DNA of 64,000 nt from Corynebacterium lactis RW2-5 (GTDB taxonomy: Bacteria > Actinomycetota > Actinomycetes > Mycobacteriales > Mycobacteriaceae), in contig NZ_CP006841.1 in assembly GCF_001274895.1 (NCBI RefSeq), forward strand, positions 62,001-126,000, in the 5' to 3' direction. Of the stretch, positions 1 through 8,904 are shown in pieces. A program made the position numbers and the translations under genes. Positions within the stretch are counted from its first letter, which is position 1. Every line of letters starts with the position of its first letter. The notes beneath the pieces are model-generated. The model was not told the DNA's origin. It saw only the letters and a program-made list of their open reading frames with translations, and did not search any database.

Positions 1-1741
1 TGCCGATTCGGGAGGTCTTACGCTGCAGGAGGTGGACCTCGCGGTCGATCTCGAAGGCGGCGGCAGCACCGGAAGCATTGGTGTCGACCAGGCCCGCGCG
101 GGCCTCGGCCGGGTCGCCGACGCCCCAGGCGTCGTTCCACGCCTCAATCGTCTGGTTCGGCTTGCGGGTCAAGTACTCGCACACGTCCACGCCGATGCCG
201 CCCGCGCCGATGACGGCGACCTTGTCGCCCGCAATCTTCGTGCCGGAGAGCAGCTCATCGTAGCGGATGACCTTGTCGTGGTCGATGCCCTCGATCGTCG
301 GGATGCGCGGCGTGACACCGGAGGCGACGACCACGTGGTCGAACTTGCCGGCCAGGTCGTCGACATCGGCCCGAGTGCCCAGGTGGATCGGGACCTCAAA
401 CACCTCCAGTCGGCGACCGAAGTACTTGAGAGTCTCCGCGTAGTCCTCCTTGCCAGGAATCTGCGCGGCCAGGTTGAACTGCCCGCCGATCTGGTCGGCG
501 GCCTCGAAAATCTCCGGCTTATGCCCGCGCTCGGCGGCGGCCTCTGCGAATGCCAGGCCCGCCACGCCCGCTCCGATGACGGCAACGCGCTTGGCCGCAC
601 CGGCATCGACCGGGTGGGAGACCAGCTCAGTCTCGTAGACGGCCTTCGGGTTGACCAGGCACGTCGAGCGCTTGCCCGCAAAGGTGTGATCCAGGCACGC
701 CTGGTTGCAGGCAATGCACGTGTTGATCTGGTCGGCACGCCCGTCGGACGCCTTGACCACAAAGTCGGGGTCGGCCAGAAGAGGCCTCGCCATGGAAATG
801 AGGTCCGCGTTGCCCTCGGCCAGAATCTGCTCTGCGACCTCCGGGCGGTTGATGCGGTTCGAGGCCGTGACAGGGATGTCGACAAGCGAGCGGAGACGTC
901 CGGTGAGCCCTGCGAAGGCGGCGCGCGGAACGGAGGTGACGATCGTCGGAATGCGGGCCTCGTGCCAGCCGATGCCGGTATTGAAGACGTTGACTCCGGC
1001 GTCGACCAGGCCGAGTGCGAGTTCGGACGTCTCGGACCAGGTCTGGCCGCCCTCGACGAGGTCGAGCAGGGAGATGCGGTACTGCAACAGGAAGTCGTCG
1101 CCGACCTCGGCGCGGATGCGGCGGACAATCTCCAGCGGCAGGCGCATGCGGGCGGCAGCGCTTCCGCCCCAATGGTCGGAGCGGTGGTTGGTACGCTCGG
1201 CGAGGAACTGGTTGAGCAGGTAGCCCTCGGAACCCATGATCTCGATGCCGTCGTAACCGGCACGCTTGGCCAGCTTCGCAGCGCGGACGTAGGCGGCAAT
1301 CGTGCGCTTGACGTCCAGGCCGGTGAGGCGGTGCGCCTTAAACGGGCTGATGGGGGATTGCCCAGTGTCGGCTGAGCGCGCCAGGGGGCTGTAGCCGTAG
1401 CGCCCGGCGTGCAGCAGCTGCAGCACGATGTGGCTGCCGTGGGAGTGCACGGTGTCGGTGACACGGCGATGATTGTCGGCCATCCGCTTCGACACCATCA
1501 TCGACCCGGCGGGCGTCAGCCAGCCCTCTACGTTCGGCGCGTATCCGCCGGTGACGATCAGGCCGACTCCGCCTTCGGCGCGGCGGCCCAGGTAGGCGGC
1601 TAGCTTCGGGATGTCGCGGGTGCGGTCCTCCAGGCCGGAGTGCATGGAGCCCATCACCACGCGGTTGCGCAGCGTAACCGGGCCAACGTCGAGCGACGAG
1701 AGCAGGTGCGGGAAATTCTTCTCCGGGGCGGGGTGAGACAT
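1..1741 (-). CDS. fadH: 2,4-dienoyl-CoA reductase (NADPH), 3' end cut by window edge
   Basis: The reverse strand reads open from an ATG at 1741 to base 1, giving about 580 residues with no stop; the family is usually about 670, so the C-terminus lies outside. The N-terminal half is an Old Yellow Enzyme-type FMN barrel that starts MSHPAPEKNFPHLLSSLDVG and contains GYLLNQFL and DHWGG. It is followed by an iron-sulfur cysteine cluster (CIACNQACLDHTFAGKRSTC) and a flavin/NADPH-binding Rossmann part (VAVIGAGVAGLAFAEAAAER, later VAVIGAGGIGVDVCEYLTR). The family reduces 2,4-dienoyl-CoA intermediates so that unsaturated fatty acids can enter beta-oxidation in the cytoplasm. It is transcribed divergently from lysX across a 242-bp gap holding a palindrome. 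Related enoate reductases share this architecture, so the exact substrate is inferred. Confidence 0.88.
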   Translation of the reverse strand, partial: MSHPAPEKNFPHLLSSLDVGPVTLRNRVVMGSMHSGLEDRTRDIPKLAAYLGRRAEGGVGLIVTGGYAPNVEGWLTPAGSMMVSKRMADNHRRVTDTVHSHGSHIVLQLLHAGRYGYSPLARSADTGQSPISPFKAHRLTGLDVKRTIAAYVRAAKLAKRAGYDGIEIMGSEGYLLNQFLAERTNHRSDHWGGSAAARMRLPLEIVRRIRAEVGDDFLLQYRISLLDLVEGGQTWSETSELALGLVDAGVNVFNTGIGWHEARIPTIVTSVPRAAFAGLTGRLRSLVDIPVTASNRINRPEVAEQILAEGNADLISMARPLLADPDFVVKASDGRADQINTCIACNQACLDHTFAGKRSTCLVNPKAVYETELVSHPVDAGAAKRVAVIGAGVAGLAFAEAAAERGHKPEIFEAADQIGGQFNLAAQIPGKEDYAETLKYFGRRLEVFEVPIHLGTRADVDDLAGKFDHVVVASGVTPRIPTIEGIDHDKVIRYDELLSGTKIAGDKVAVIGAGGIGVDVCEYLTRKPNQTIEAWNDAWGVGDPAEARAGLVDTNASGAAAAFEIDREVHLLQRKTSRIG

Positions 1742-1819
1742 GCTCCTTAGTATGTCTTTTCGCGGCCTGCGAAATGGGTGAATTCGCTAAAAAAGTGGCC
1801 CCCGATACCCCGTAGCGCT

Positions 1820-1843
1820 CACGGTAGTGCTAGCTCTACCGTG
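1820..1843. promoter_or_regulatory. 24-bp imperfect palindrome between fadH and lysX
   Basis: Arms CACGGTAG and CTACCGTG are perfect 8-bp inverted repeats around the centre TGCTAGCT, itself palindromic (GCTAGC) apart from its outer T residues. The site sits in the divergent fadH/lysX intergenic region. It looks like a dimeric repressor operator; the regulator is not known. Confidence 0.45.
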
Positions 1844-1983
1844 GCTGTATGCGTCGAGATAGTTTCCCGCTTTTACCACGTCAGATAGCAAAATCGCGTT
1901 CCCACGATGGCTTGCAAACAGGTAGCATGAACAGCGATTAGCCCCTATGAAACGCACCGCATTTTCCGGAAATGAGTTGATAA

Positions 1984-4900
1984 ATGAAAACGGGCACCCG
2001 ACATGAGGAATTGAAGATTCGCAGCTGGCTGAAGGGAGGCAGCCCGGCAGATCGGGCGCGGCACACTTTCATAGGCCTGTTTGGGTGGGCACTGAGCATC
2101 TACGCGGTGGTCTGTCTTATCTTCTCAGTCCTTCCGCCGGTGAGGCATCTGCTGGCTAAGGTTCGCTTTATTTTGGACTTCTTGCTCTATCCGATGCCGG
2201 AAACCTCCATCGCCTGGGCCGTGTTGCTCTTCCTCATCGCCGGTGGTGTATTTTCTCGCAAACGCCTGGCCTGGTGGATGGTCATGGCGCTATCGGCGCT
2301 GACCCTTACCAGCAACCTGCTCGCTCTACCTTCGAGTCTTGAGACAGCAAGGAACCTGCGTGATCTCAATCCGGATCAGATTTTGAATCCAGTTGACAAA
2401 GCCTATGCAGAGCTCTTCCACCTGGGGTGGGTGGTACCTCTGATAGTTGCGGGTATCATCATCCAGTTCATCGTCATCGGCATGATGTTTTGGGCCGGCC
2501 CGCTGTTTATCGCCAGGGTTCGCAAGAGTGCCGGGTGGCGCGCTGCAGGTGTTTATGCCATTGGCGCGAGCATCGCCACCTCCGCCGGCTGGACAATTGT
2601 CAGTATGTTCCCCGGAACGCTTCGCGGTGGTTCTCTGGAGGGGATGGACCGACTGTGGTGGACTATGAACGCAGTGGTGGGATTCTCCGTTCTGCCCTCG
2701 ACGGGGTTTTCCGGCCGTCCGCCGGGGTGGGTCGCTACTCTCTTGGGGCTCTTCGGCGCTCTGGCCGTTATCGCCGCTGCTATCGCGCTGTTCAAGTCCG
2801 CATCGGACCGTAACTCGCTAACCGGCGACGACGAGACCGCCATCCGCGCTATGCTGGCCCGCTGGGGCGATGATGATTCCCTCGGCTACTTCGCCACCCG
2901 CCGTGACAAGTCCGTCGTCTACGCTCCCAGCGGCCGTGCCGCAATTACCTACCGCGTCCACGTCGGCGTGATGCTGGCCTCCGGTGACCCCGTCGGAGAC
3001 CCAGAGCACTGGTCTGGTGCCATCGAGGAGTTCCTCCGCCGCGCCTACGAGTTCGGCTGGGCCCCGGGCGTGATGGGCGCATCCCAGCGCGGCGCCCGAG
3101 CCTATCGACGCCACGGCCTGACCGAGTTCCACCTTGGCGACGAGGCCGTGCTGGACACTTCCACTTATCGGATTTCGGGTCCGGACCGTAAGTCGATTCG
3201 TCAGGCGGTGCACCGTGCCCGCAAGGCAGGCGTCAAGGTGCGAATCCGGCGCCACAATGAGGTCGGCGAAGACGAGTTCAAGGCAATCGTTCGCGACGTG
3301 GACCGCTGGCGCGACACCACTGACGAGCGTGGCTTTTCCATGGCACTAGGTCGCCTCGGAGACCCGGCGGATAGCAATAACCTCCTGGTCGAGGCACTGG
3401 TAGGGCAGCAGCGCGTGGCCGTGCTCAGCTTCTCGCCGTGGGGGAAGACCGGCTACTCCCTGGATCTCATGCGCCGTGGCCCGAAGGCCCCCAACGGCAC
3501 GGTCGAACTGATGGTCACCGAGGTGTGCCAGTCCGGCGAGGACCTGGGCATCGCCCGGATTTCGCTTAACTTCGCGATGTTCCGCACGGTCTTCGCCTCC
3601 GAGGATAAGCTCGGTGTCGGCCCGCTGCAGCGCAATTGGCGTCTGCTGCTGGTATTCCTGTCGAAGTTCTGGCAGATGGAGGCTCTCTACCGTACTAACG
3701 ACCGCTACGGCCCCACGTGGGTCCCGCGCTACGCCTGCTTTGCGACGCCGCGCACGCTTCCCCGCATCGCCTTCGCCTCCGGTATCGCTGAAGGCTTCGT
3801 GAACGTGCCGAGGTTCCTCGGCGGCGATAGTCGCCGGCGCATTACCGGTATGGCTGACACCTCCAAGGGGGCGCTTGCGGCTTACGCCGCGGTGCCGGAA
3901 ATTCTGGCCGGTATCAACCAGCGCCCGACCCGCCGTGTGCCCGAACAGACTGCCGTGCGCATCGCGTCCGCCACCGCAATGAAGGAGTCTGGACGCGACC
4001 CGTGGCCCGTCGGCATGCAGCCGAGTGTACGCTGCGCTGACATCGCGAAGCTGGCTGGGACATCGGCGGCGTCGGCAAGCGGAGCGGGCACAGGCGTGTC
4101 CGTGGCGGGCCGAGTGATGGCGAAGCGCGACTTCGGTGGCGTGGTATTCCTGCAGGTCCGCGACTTTAGCGGCGAGTGCCAAGTACTCGTGGAGCGCGAG
4201 CGCACGACCGAGTTTGACCGCATCAGCGACCTTGACCTAGCGGACCTGATTTACGTCGAGGGCGCGCCGGGCCACTCCAAGCGTGGGGAGCCATCGCTGC
4301 TGGCCACGTCCTGGCAGATCACGGCGAAGAGCCTGCACCCGCTGCCGGACAAGGTCGCAGGCCTGCGTGACCCGGAGACCCGCTCCCGCAACCGCCACGT
4401 GGACCTGGCAGTGGGCGAGGATTCCCGGAGGATTCTGCGGGCGCGCTCGGCAATCCTGCACTCGCTGCGCTCCAGTTTGGTGGGCGAGGGCTTCCTCGAG
4501 GTAGAGACCCCAATTCTGCAGCAAATCCACGGCGGTGCGAACGCGCGCCCGTTCACAACGCACATCAACGCCTACGACACGGACCTCTACCTGCGCATCG
4601 CGCCGGAGCTGTATCTGAAGCGTCTGATGTGTGGTGGCGTAGACCGGGTCTTCGAGCTGGGGCGAACCTTCCGCAACGAGGGCGTCGACGCCACTCACAA
4701 CCCGGAGTTCACCATCTTGGAGGCCTACGCCGCCTACGGCGACTACACCTCCATGCGCAAGATGTGTCAGAAGATGATCCAGGACGCAGCAATCGCCGCC
4801 AACGGCGTGTGCGCGGTTCCGGGGCCGGACGGCGAGATGGTGGACATCTCCGGGGATTGGCCGGTCAAAACGCTGCACCAGGCCGTCACCGAAGCGATCC

Positions 4901-5418
4901 GCGCTAAGGACATGGACATCGAGGATCTGACCGGTTCCACCGACGTCGAGAGGCTCACTGAGCTGTGCGACGCGTTGGAAATCCCCTACCGCGCCGACTG
5001 GGATGCGGGCCAGGTGTCGCTAGAGATGTACGAGCATCTGGTTGAGGACCACACCAAGGAGCCGACCTTCTACACCGACTTCCCGCTGTCGGTGTCCCCG
5101 CTGACGCGCACCCACCGCACCGACGGCACCGTCACCGAGCGCTGGGATCTGGTCGCCTGGGGCGTCGAGCTGGGCACCGCCTACACTGAGCTGACCGACC
5201 CGCTCGACCAGCGTGCCCGCCTGGAGGAGCAGTCTTTCCTCGCAGCCGGCGGCGACCCGGAGGCAATGGAGGTCGACGAGGAATTTCTGAAGGCCCTCGA
5301 GTTCGGCATGCCGCCCACCGGCGGCCTGGGAATGGGTGTCGACCGCGTGGTCATGCTGATTACTGGCGCCACGATCCGCGAGTCTCTGCCCTTCCCGTTC
5401 GTTAAGGTGGGGCGGTAG
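1984..5418 (+). CDS. lysX: LysX: fused lysylphosphatidylglycerol synthase and lysyl-tRNA synthetase
   Basis: A 1144-residue protein matching the two-part mycobacterial/corynebacterial LysX (about 1170 in M. tuberculosis). Residues about 25-275 are hydrophobic with several membrane spans. About 285-585 is the MprF-type DUF2156 transferase domain that moves lysine from Lys-tRNA to phosphatidylglycerol. From about 705 an OB fold (VSVAGRVMAKRDFGG) leads into a class II synthetase core with FRNEG near 896 and GLGMGVDR near 1115. The enzyme makes Lys-tRNA and lysinylates membrane lipid, lowering negative surface charge and sensitivity to cationic peptides. The ATG at 1984 follows GGAAATGAG. A Ser/Ala/Gly-rich linker near residue 690-705 carries one copy of the iterated 11-mer (4070-4080). 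A separate housekeeping lysS is expected elsewhere. Confidence 0.93.
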   Translation: MKTGTRHEELKIRSWLKGGSPADRARHTFIGLFGWALSIYAVVCLIFSVLPPVRHLLAKVRFILDFLLYPMPETSIAWAVLLFLIAGGVFSRKRLAWWMVMALSALTLTSNLLALPSSLETARNLRDLNPDQILNPVDKAYAELFHLGWVVPLIVAGIIIQFIVIGMMFWAGPLFIARVRKSAGWRAAGVYAIGASIATSAGWTIVSMFPGTLRGGSLEGMDRLWWTMNAVVGFSVLPSTGFSGRPPGWVATLLGLFGALAVIAAAIALFKSASDRNSLTGDDETAIRAMLARWGDDDSLGYFATRRDKSVVYAPSGRAAITYRVHVGVMLASGDPVGDPEHWSGAIEEFLRRAYEFGWAPGVMGASQRGARAYRRHGLTEFHLGDEAVLDTSTYRISGPDRKSIRQAVHRARKAGVKVRIRRHNEVGEDEFKAIVRDVDRWRDTTDERGFSMALGRLGDPADSNNLLVEALVGQQRVAVLSFSPWGKTGYSLDLMRRGPKAPNGTVELMVTEVCQSGEDLGIARISLNFAMFRTVFASEDKLGVGPLQRNWRLLLVFLSKFWQMEALYRTNDRYGPTWVPRYACFATPRTLPRIAFASGIAEGFVNVPRFLGGDSRRRITGMADTSKGALAAYAAVPEILAGINQRPTRRVPEQTAVRIASATAMKESGRDPWPVGMQPSVRCADIAKLAGTSAASASGAGTGVSVAGRVMAKRDFGGVVFLQVRDFSGECQVLVERERTTEFDRISDLDLADLIYVEGAPGHSKRGEPSLLATSWQITAKSLHPLPDKVAGLRDPETRSRNRHVDLAVGEDSRRILRARSAILHSLRSSLVGEGFLEVETPILQQIHGGANARPFTTHINAYDTDLYLRIAPELYLKRLMCGGVDRVFELGRTFRNEGVDATHNPEFTILEAYAAYGDYTSMRKMCQKMIQDAAIAANGVCAVPGPDGEMVDISGDWPVKTLHQAVTEAIRAKDMDIEDLTGSTDVERLTELCDALEIPYRADWDAGQVSLEMYEHLVEDHTKEPTFYTDFPLSVSPLTRTHRTDGTVTERWDLVAWGVELGTAYTELTDPLDQRARLEEQSFLAAGGDPEAMEVDEEFLKALEFGMPPTGGLGMGVDRVVMLITGATIRESLPFPFVKVGR

Positions 5419-5446
5419 AGGACAGATAGGAGTCGCGAGGATACGC

Positions 5447-6313
5447 ATGGGTAAGAGACTGCACACATCGCCGACCGTTGTCTTCAGCGGTGGTGTCGGC
5501 GTACCCGGCCAGGCCTGGGACCGCGTGCGCGGAATGCTCGCGGAGTCCGGCATTGAGAGCACCGTCGCCGATCGCCCCGGCCTGTCCCACATCGACGACT
5601 GGAGCCTCGGTGACATGCCGACTCTCGCCTCTGAGACCGAGCGCATCGCCGGAGTTCTGCGGGGTGCGCGCGGGGCGGGATCTCTCGTGCTGGTCGTCCA
5701 CTCCGCCGCAGGTTTCTTCGCCGAAGCGCTCGCCCTCACCGAGCCTTCGCTTGCCGACGCCGTCGTACTCGTCGACATCTCCACCACCGGCGATGCCCTC
5801 CCGGCGATCCCGGGGCTCGTCCTTCCCTCGCAGGTCCTGGGCCGGCTGACGCGCCCGGTCGCCGACAAAATTATTGCGCCGCGCGCGAGCTCGGGGAGGC
5901 CGAAGCACCCGCGCTGGGAGGCCCTGCTGACCGAGAACGCAGCTTTTCGCTACTGGGCCCACGACCTGGAGAAGCTCCGCGAGGAAGCGAGTGCCGGCAC
6001 CGGTGCTGGTGCCAGTGCTGATGCCGGGCCCTCCGAGGCTGTGCCCGCTATTTCCAGCAGTGTTGTCACAGCGATCCCCAGCTTCCCGGCATGGTGGCCG
6101 GGGAAGCGGCGAGCGTCGGCACGCATGCGGCGGGCGGGGGAGCGGATCTTCCACCGGTGGGAGGAGTTCGGCCCCAGTCGGCACGTGGTGCTGGAGGAAT
6201 GCGGGCACATGGTGATGAAGGAAAAGCCGGGGACCGTGTACGAAGAAATCCTGAGACTGGCCGAGACGAAGAGCGCAGGCAGCGCAGACAGTTCGGGAGG
6301 GGCTGGCGCATGA
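5447..6313 (+). CDS. alpha/beta hydrolase, cytoplasmic
   Basis: 288 residues with an alpha/beta hydrolase layout: an N-terminal strand with GGVGVPGQAWD, a nucleophile-elbow-like VVHSAAGFF (Ser near residue 88), and a late ECGHMV that could supply the catalytic His. No signal peptide is visible. A low-complexity Gly/Ala/Ser stretch near residue 180-195 (ASAGTGAGASADAG) looks like a flexible insert. It begins 28 bp after lysX and overlaps the next gene by ATGA, so it is probably cotranscribed with both. The substrate is unknown. The iterated 11-mer occurs at 5749-5759 inside a SLADA segment. Confidence 0.72.
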   Translation: MGKRLHTSPTVVFSGGVGVPGQAWDRVRGMLAESGIESTVADRPGLSHIDDWSLGDMPTLASETERIAGVLRGARGAGSLVLVVHSAAGFFAEALALTEPSLADAVVLVDISTTGDALPAIPGLVLPSQVLGRLTRPVADKIIAPRASSGRPKHPRWEALLTENAAFRYWAHDLEKLREEASAGTGAGASADAGPSEAVPAISSSVVTAIPSFPAWWPGKRRASARMRRAGERIFHRWEEFGPSRHVVLEECGHMVMKEKPGTVYEEILRLAETKSAGSADSSGGAGA

Positions 6314-7269
6314 GCAAGTGGCGGGCCGCGGCCATGGTGACGGTCGGCGTGCTGTGCCTCGGCGGGCTGCTCGGGGCCGGAGGGTGCGCGACACTGAATG
6401 GGCCGTTTACCTCCGAGCACGCGAAGGAGCGAGCGGAGGGAAACCGCGACGCGTCGAACCCGCACCGCATCGAATATGGCACGGAAAGCCCACGGCAATA
6501 CGGAGATCTTTTTCTTCCCAAGGTTGAGGCGAGGAAGGGCTCACTACCGCTTGTGGTATTCATCCACGGTGGCGGCTGGCTCCAGCATTCCACGGCGCTG
6601 TCCACCACGAAAATGGCCCGGGACCTCGCTGCGCAGGGAGTTGCCGTATGGAATATCGAGTATCGCGGATCTGATATCCACGCCAAGGACAAGGACGGCA
6701 TCGGCGGATGGCCGATTACCTACGAGGACATCGCCAAGGCAATCGATTTCATTCCCGAACTCGCCGATAAGGTGCCCGCGAAACTAGACCTCGGGCGCGT
6801 ATCCGTCGCAGGCGTCAGCGCTGGCGGCAACCTCGCCGCGTGGGCGTGCAGCCGACCCGAGTTCCCCGACGGCGCGCCGGGCGCCAACCCCGTCTTCACC
6901 GTGGACAAGTGCGTCGGCATCGCCGGAGTGTATGACATGACTCTCGCGTACGAACAGCACGACAAGTTTGTCGTGGGTCTGCTCGGTGGGTCTCCGAAGG
7001 AAGTGCCCGAACATTATTTCATGGCTTCGCCGGGACTAAATGTCGCCCCACGGGCGCAAATGACCATCTTGCATGGCAAGAACGACCGCACCGTAAGCAT
7101 TGACGAGGCCACCTTTTACGCCCACACTGCCGAATCCCTAGGACAGCAGGTCCGCCTCATTCAACTTGACGACGCCAACCACGGGTCCTGGGGAAAAATT
7201 GAGGGGCCGCAGTGGAAGCGTGCGCGTTCGGCGATTTTGGAACAATTGAGCGTGAAACGGCATCGTTAG
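6310..7269 (+). CDS. alpha/beta hydrolase (esterase/BD-FAE-like), probably exported
   Basis: The start ATG at 6310 overlaps the previous stop (ATGA), giving 319 residues. The N-terminus (MSKWRAAAMVTVGVLCLGG) is a signal peptide or membrane anchor. A Cys after GAGG could be lipidated, but the lipobox is weak because it lacks Leu at -3. The hydrolase domain has the oxyanion motif HGGGW near residue 82, the nucleophile elbow GVSAGG near 175, and a late acid/His pair (GKNDR and DANHGSWG). This matches carboxylesterase/lipase-type alpha/beta hydrolases. It is translationally coupled to the hydrolase before it. An in-frame upstream start would merely extend over that gene, so I reject it. Confidence 0.75.
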   Translation: MSKWRAAAMVTVGVLCLGGLLGAGGCATLNGPFTSEHAKERAEGNRDASNPHRIEYGTESPRQYGDLFLPKVEARKGSLPLVVFIHGGGWLQHSTALSTTKMARDLAAQGVAVWNIEYRGSDIHAKDKDGIGGWPITYEDIAKAIDFIPELADKVPAKLDLGRVSVAGVSAGGNLAAWACSRPEFPDGAPGANPVFTVDKCVGIAGVYDMTLAYEQHDKFVVGLLGGSPKEVPEHYFMASPGLNVAPRAQMTILHGKNDRTVSIDEATFYAHTAESLGQQVRLIQLDDANHGSWGKIEGPQWKRARSAILEQLSVKRHR

Positions 7270-7323
7270 GTCGCTACAGTCGTGGGTATCTAACGGTCTA
7301 CTCCCCAAGAGGAAGGTTTCCCC

Positions 7324-8088
7324 ATGAACGCGCAGCAGCCAGCAGGTGAAAACAAGAAGGTCGCAGTTGTCACGGGGGCGTCCTCCGGCATCGGTGCCGC
7401 GACCGCAACCGCGCTGGCTGCGGCCGGGTTCCATGTCGTCCTGGGCGCTCGCCGCGTCGACAAGCTCGAGGCCGTGGCGGAGGAAATTCGAGGGGCGGGT
7501 GGCCAGGCGAGCGTCGTGAAGCTAGACGTCACCTCTGATGAGGATGTGGCGGCGCTGGCCGGTGCCTACCCGCGCGTGGATGTGCTGGTGAATAACGCCG
7601 GCGGCGCCAAAGGAATGGAATCGATTGAGGCCGCGGTTGAGGAGAAGTGGCGCTGGATGTACGAGGTCAACGTGCTGGGCACCCTCCGCGTGACCCGCGC
7701 GCTACTGCCCGCGCTGAAGGCCTCCGAGGGCATCGTGCTGACTGTCGGCTCGATTGCGGGCCGCCAGGTCTACACCGGCGGTGCCGGTTACAACGCGGCC
7801 AAGCACGCAGAGCGCGCCCTGGTGGAGGTCCTGCGCCAGGAAGTCGCAGCGGAGGGGGTCCGCGTCACCGAGATTGATCCGGGTCGTGTCCACACCGACT
7901 TCTCGCTCGTGCGTTTCGACGGCGACAAGGCCAAGGCCGCGTCCGTCTACGAGGGCGTGGAGTCACTGACCGCGGGCGACATCGCGGACATTATCGTCTT
8001 CGCGGCGACCCTGCCACACCGAGTCAACATCGACTTCCTGCAGGTCACGCCGATTGACCAGGTCGGCGGGGCTAAGCCAAAGAAGTAA
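7324..8088 (+). CDS. short-chain dehydrogenase/reductase (YdfG-like)
   Basis: 254 residues with a classical SDR fold: cofactor motif TGASSGIGAATATAL near residue 19, VNNAGGAKG near 90, Ser of the active site in LTVGSIAG, and the YNAAK catalytic pair near 157. Arg residues after the second strand (GARRVDK) favour NADP(H). YdfG-type enzymes oxidise serine and 3-hydroxy acids, but substrate cannot be read from sequence. The ATG follows AAGAGGAAGG with good spacing. The next gene, 27 bp downstream, encodes a second SDR, so the two are likely one operon. Confidence 0.82.
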   Translation: MNAQQPAGENKKVAVVTGASSGIGAATATALAAAGFHVVLGARRVDKLEAVAEEIRGAGGQASVVKLDVTSDEDVAALAGAYPRVDVLVNNAGGAKGMESIEAAVEEKWRWMYEVNVLGTLRVTRALLPALKASEGIVLTVGSIAGRQVYTGGAGYNAAKHAERALVEVLRQEVAAEGVRVTEIDPGRVHTDFSLVRFDGDKAKAASVYEGVESLTAGDIADIIVFAATLPHRVNIDFLQVTPIDQVGGAKPKK

Positions 8089-8115
8089 GCGAAAAAGCAA
8101 GCAGGAGAGCAGACA

Positions 8116-8904
8116 ATGGCGAATAAAAACCCCGACGCGCGAAAGAAGTTCGCACTTGTCACCGGAGGTAGCCGCGGCATCGGCCTGGCGGTGGCGAAGG
8201 ACCTGGCCCGCGACCACCACGTCTTCGTGGGTGCAACCACGCCGGAGGCGGCTAGGGCCGCGGTCGAGCAATTGCCGTCGGCAAGCGCTTTTGTGGCGGA
8301 CCTATCGGATGAGCGCGCGGTAGAGGCGGCGGTTGCAGGGCTACTCGCGGAACTTGACGAGCGAGGGGCGAGCGGTCTGGACGTGCTGGTGCACTCGGCG
8401 GGCGTGTACGTCGACGGGCGCGTGGAGGATGTTGCGCGACAAGACTGGTCGAGGATTCTCGAGGTCAACGTCGTGGCGGTGGCGGACCTCACGCGACGGC
8501 TGCTACCTGCGCTGCGGTCGGCGGGAGGCCGAGGAGACCGGGACGGTGCTGAGGGGCAGCCGGGAATGGGTGGCACCGTGGTATCGATTAACTCCGGCTC
8601 TGGCTTCAGATCCTCGCCTGGGACCTCGCCGTACGCGGCCTCGAAGTTCGCGCTGCGGGCATTTACCGATGCCCTGCGCGAGGAGGAACGCGGTACGGTT
8701 CGCGTCAGTTCCGTACACCCGGGGCGCGTCGACACCGACATGCAGGTGCAGTTGCAGAGCAATTGGCACTCGGGCGACGCGGACTGGACCTACGATGGCT
8801 CGAAGTTCGTCCGCGCGGGGTCCATCGCGGCGGCCGTGCGGCTGGTCGTCGACGCCGGGCCCGATGCCAGTGTCGACGAGGTCCAGGTCAGGCCTCGAAT
8901 CTAG
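8116..8904 (+). CDS. short-chain dehydrogenase/reductase
   Basis: 262 residues. The SDR cofactor motif TGGSRGIGLAVAKDL begins near residue 16, a SAG motif (LVHSAGVY) replaces the usual NAG, and the catalytic Ser/YAASK motif lies near 176. It carries a somewhat longer loop before the active site (GRGDRDGAEGQPGMG) than its neighbour. It is cotranscribed with the SDR upstream and ends convergently, overlapping the stop of the acyl-CoA synthetase by 4 bp. Substrate unknown. The 11-mer lies at 8276-8286. Confidence 0.8.
   Translation: MANKNPDARKKFALVTGGSRGIGLAVAKDLARDHHVFVGATTPEAARAAVEQLPSASAFVADLSDERAVEAAVAGLLAELDERGASGLDVLVHSAGVYVDGRVEDVARQDWSRILEVNVVAVADLTRRLLPALRSAGGRGDRDGAEGQPGMGGTVVSINSGSGFRSSPGTSPYAASKFALRAFTDALREEERGTVRVSSVHPGRVDTDMQVQLQSNWHSGDADWTYDGSKFVRAGSIAAAVRLVVDAGPDASVDEVQVRPRI

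Noticed and set aside
32..1375. Long forward open frame opposite fadH
   Set aside because: It is the GC-rich shadow of the reductase gene: no ribosome site and no family resemblance.
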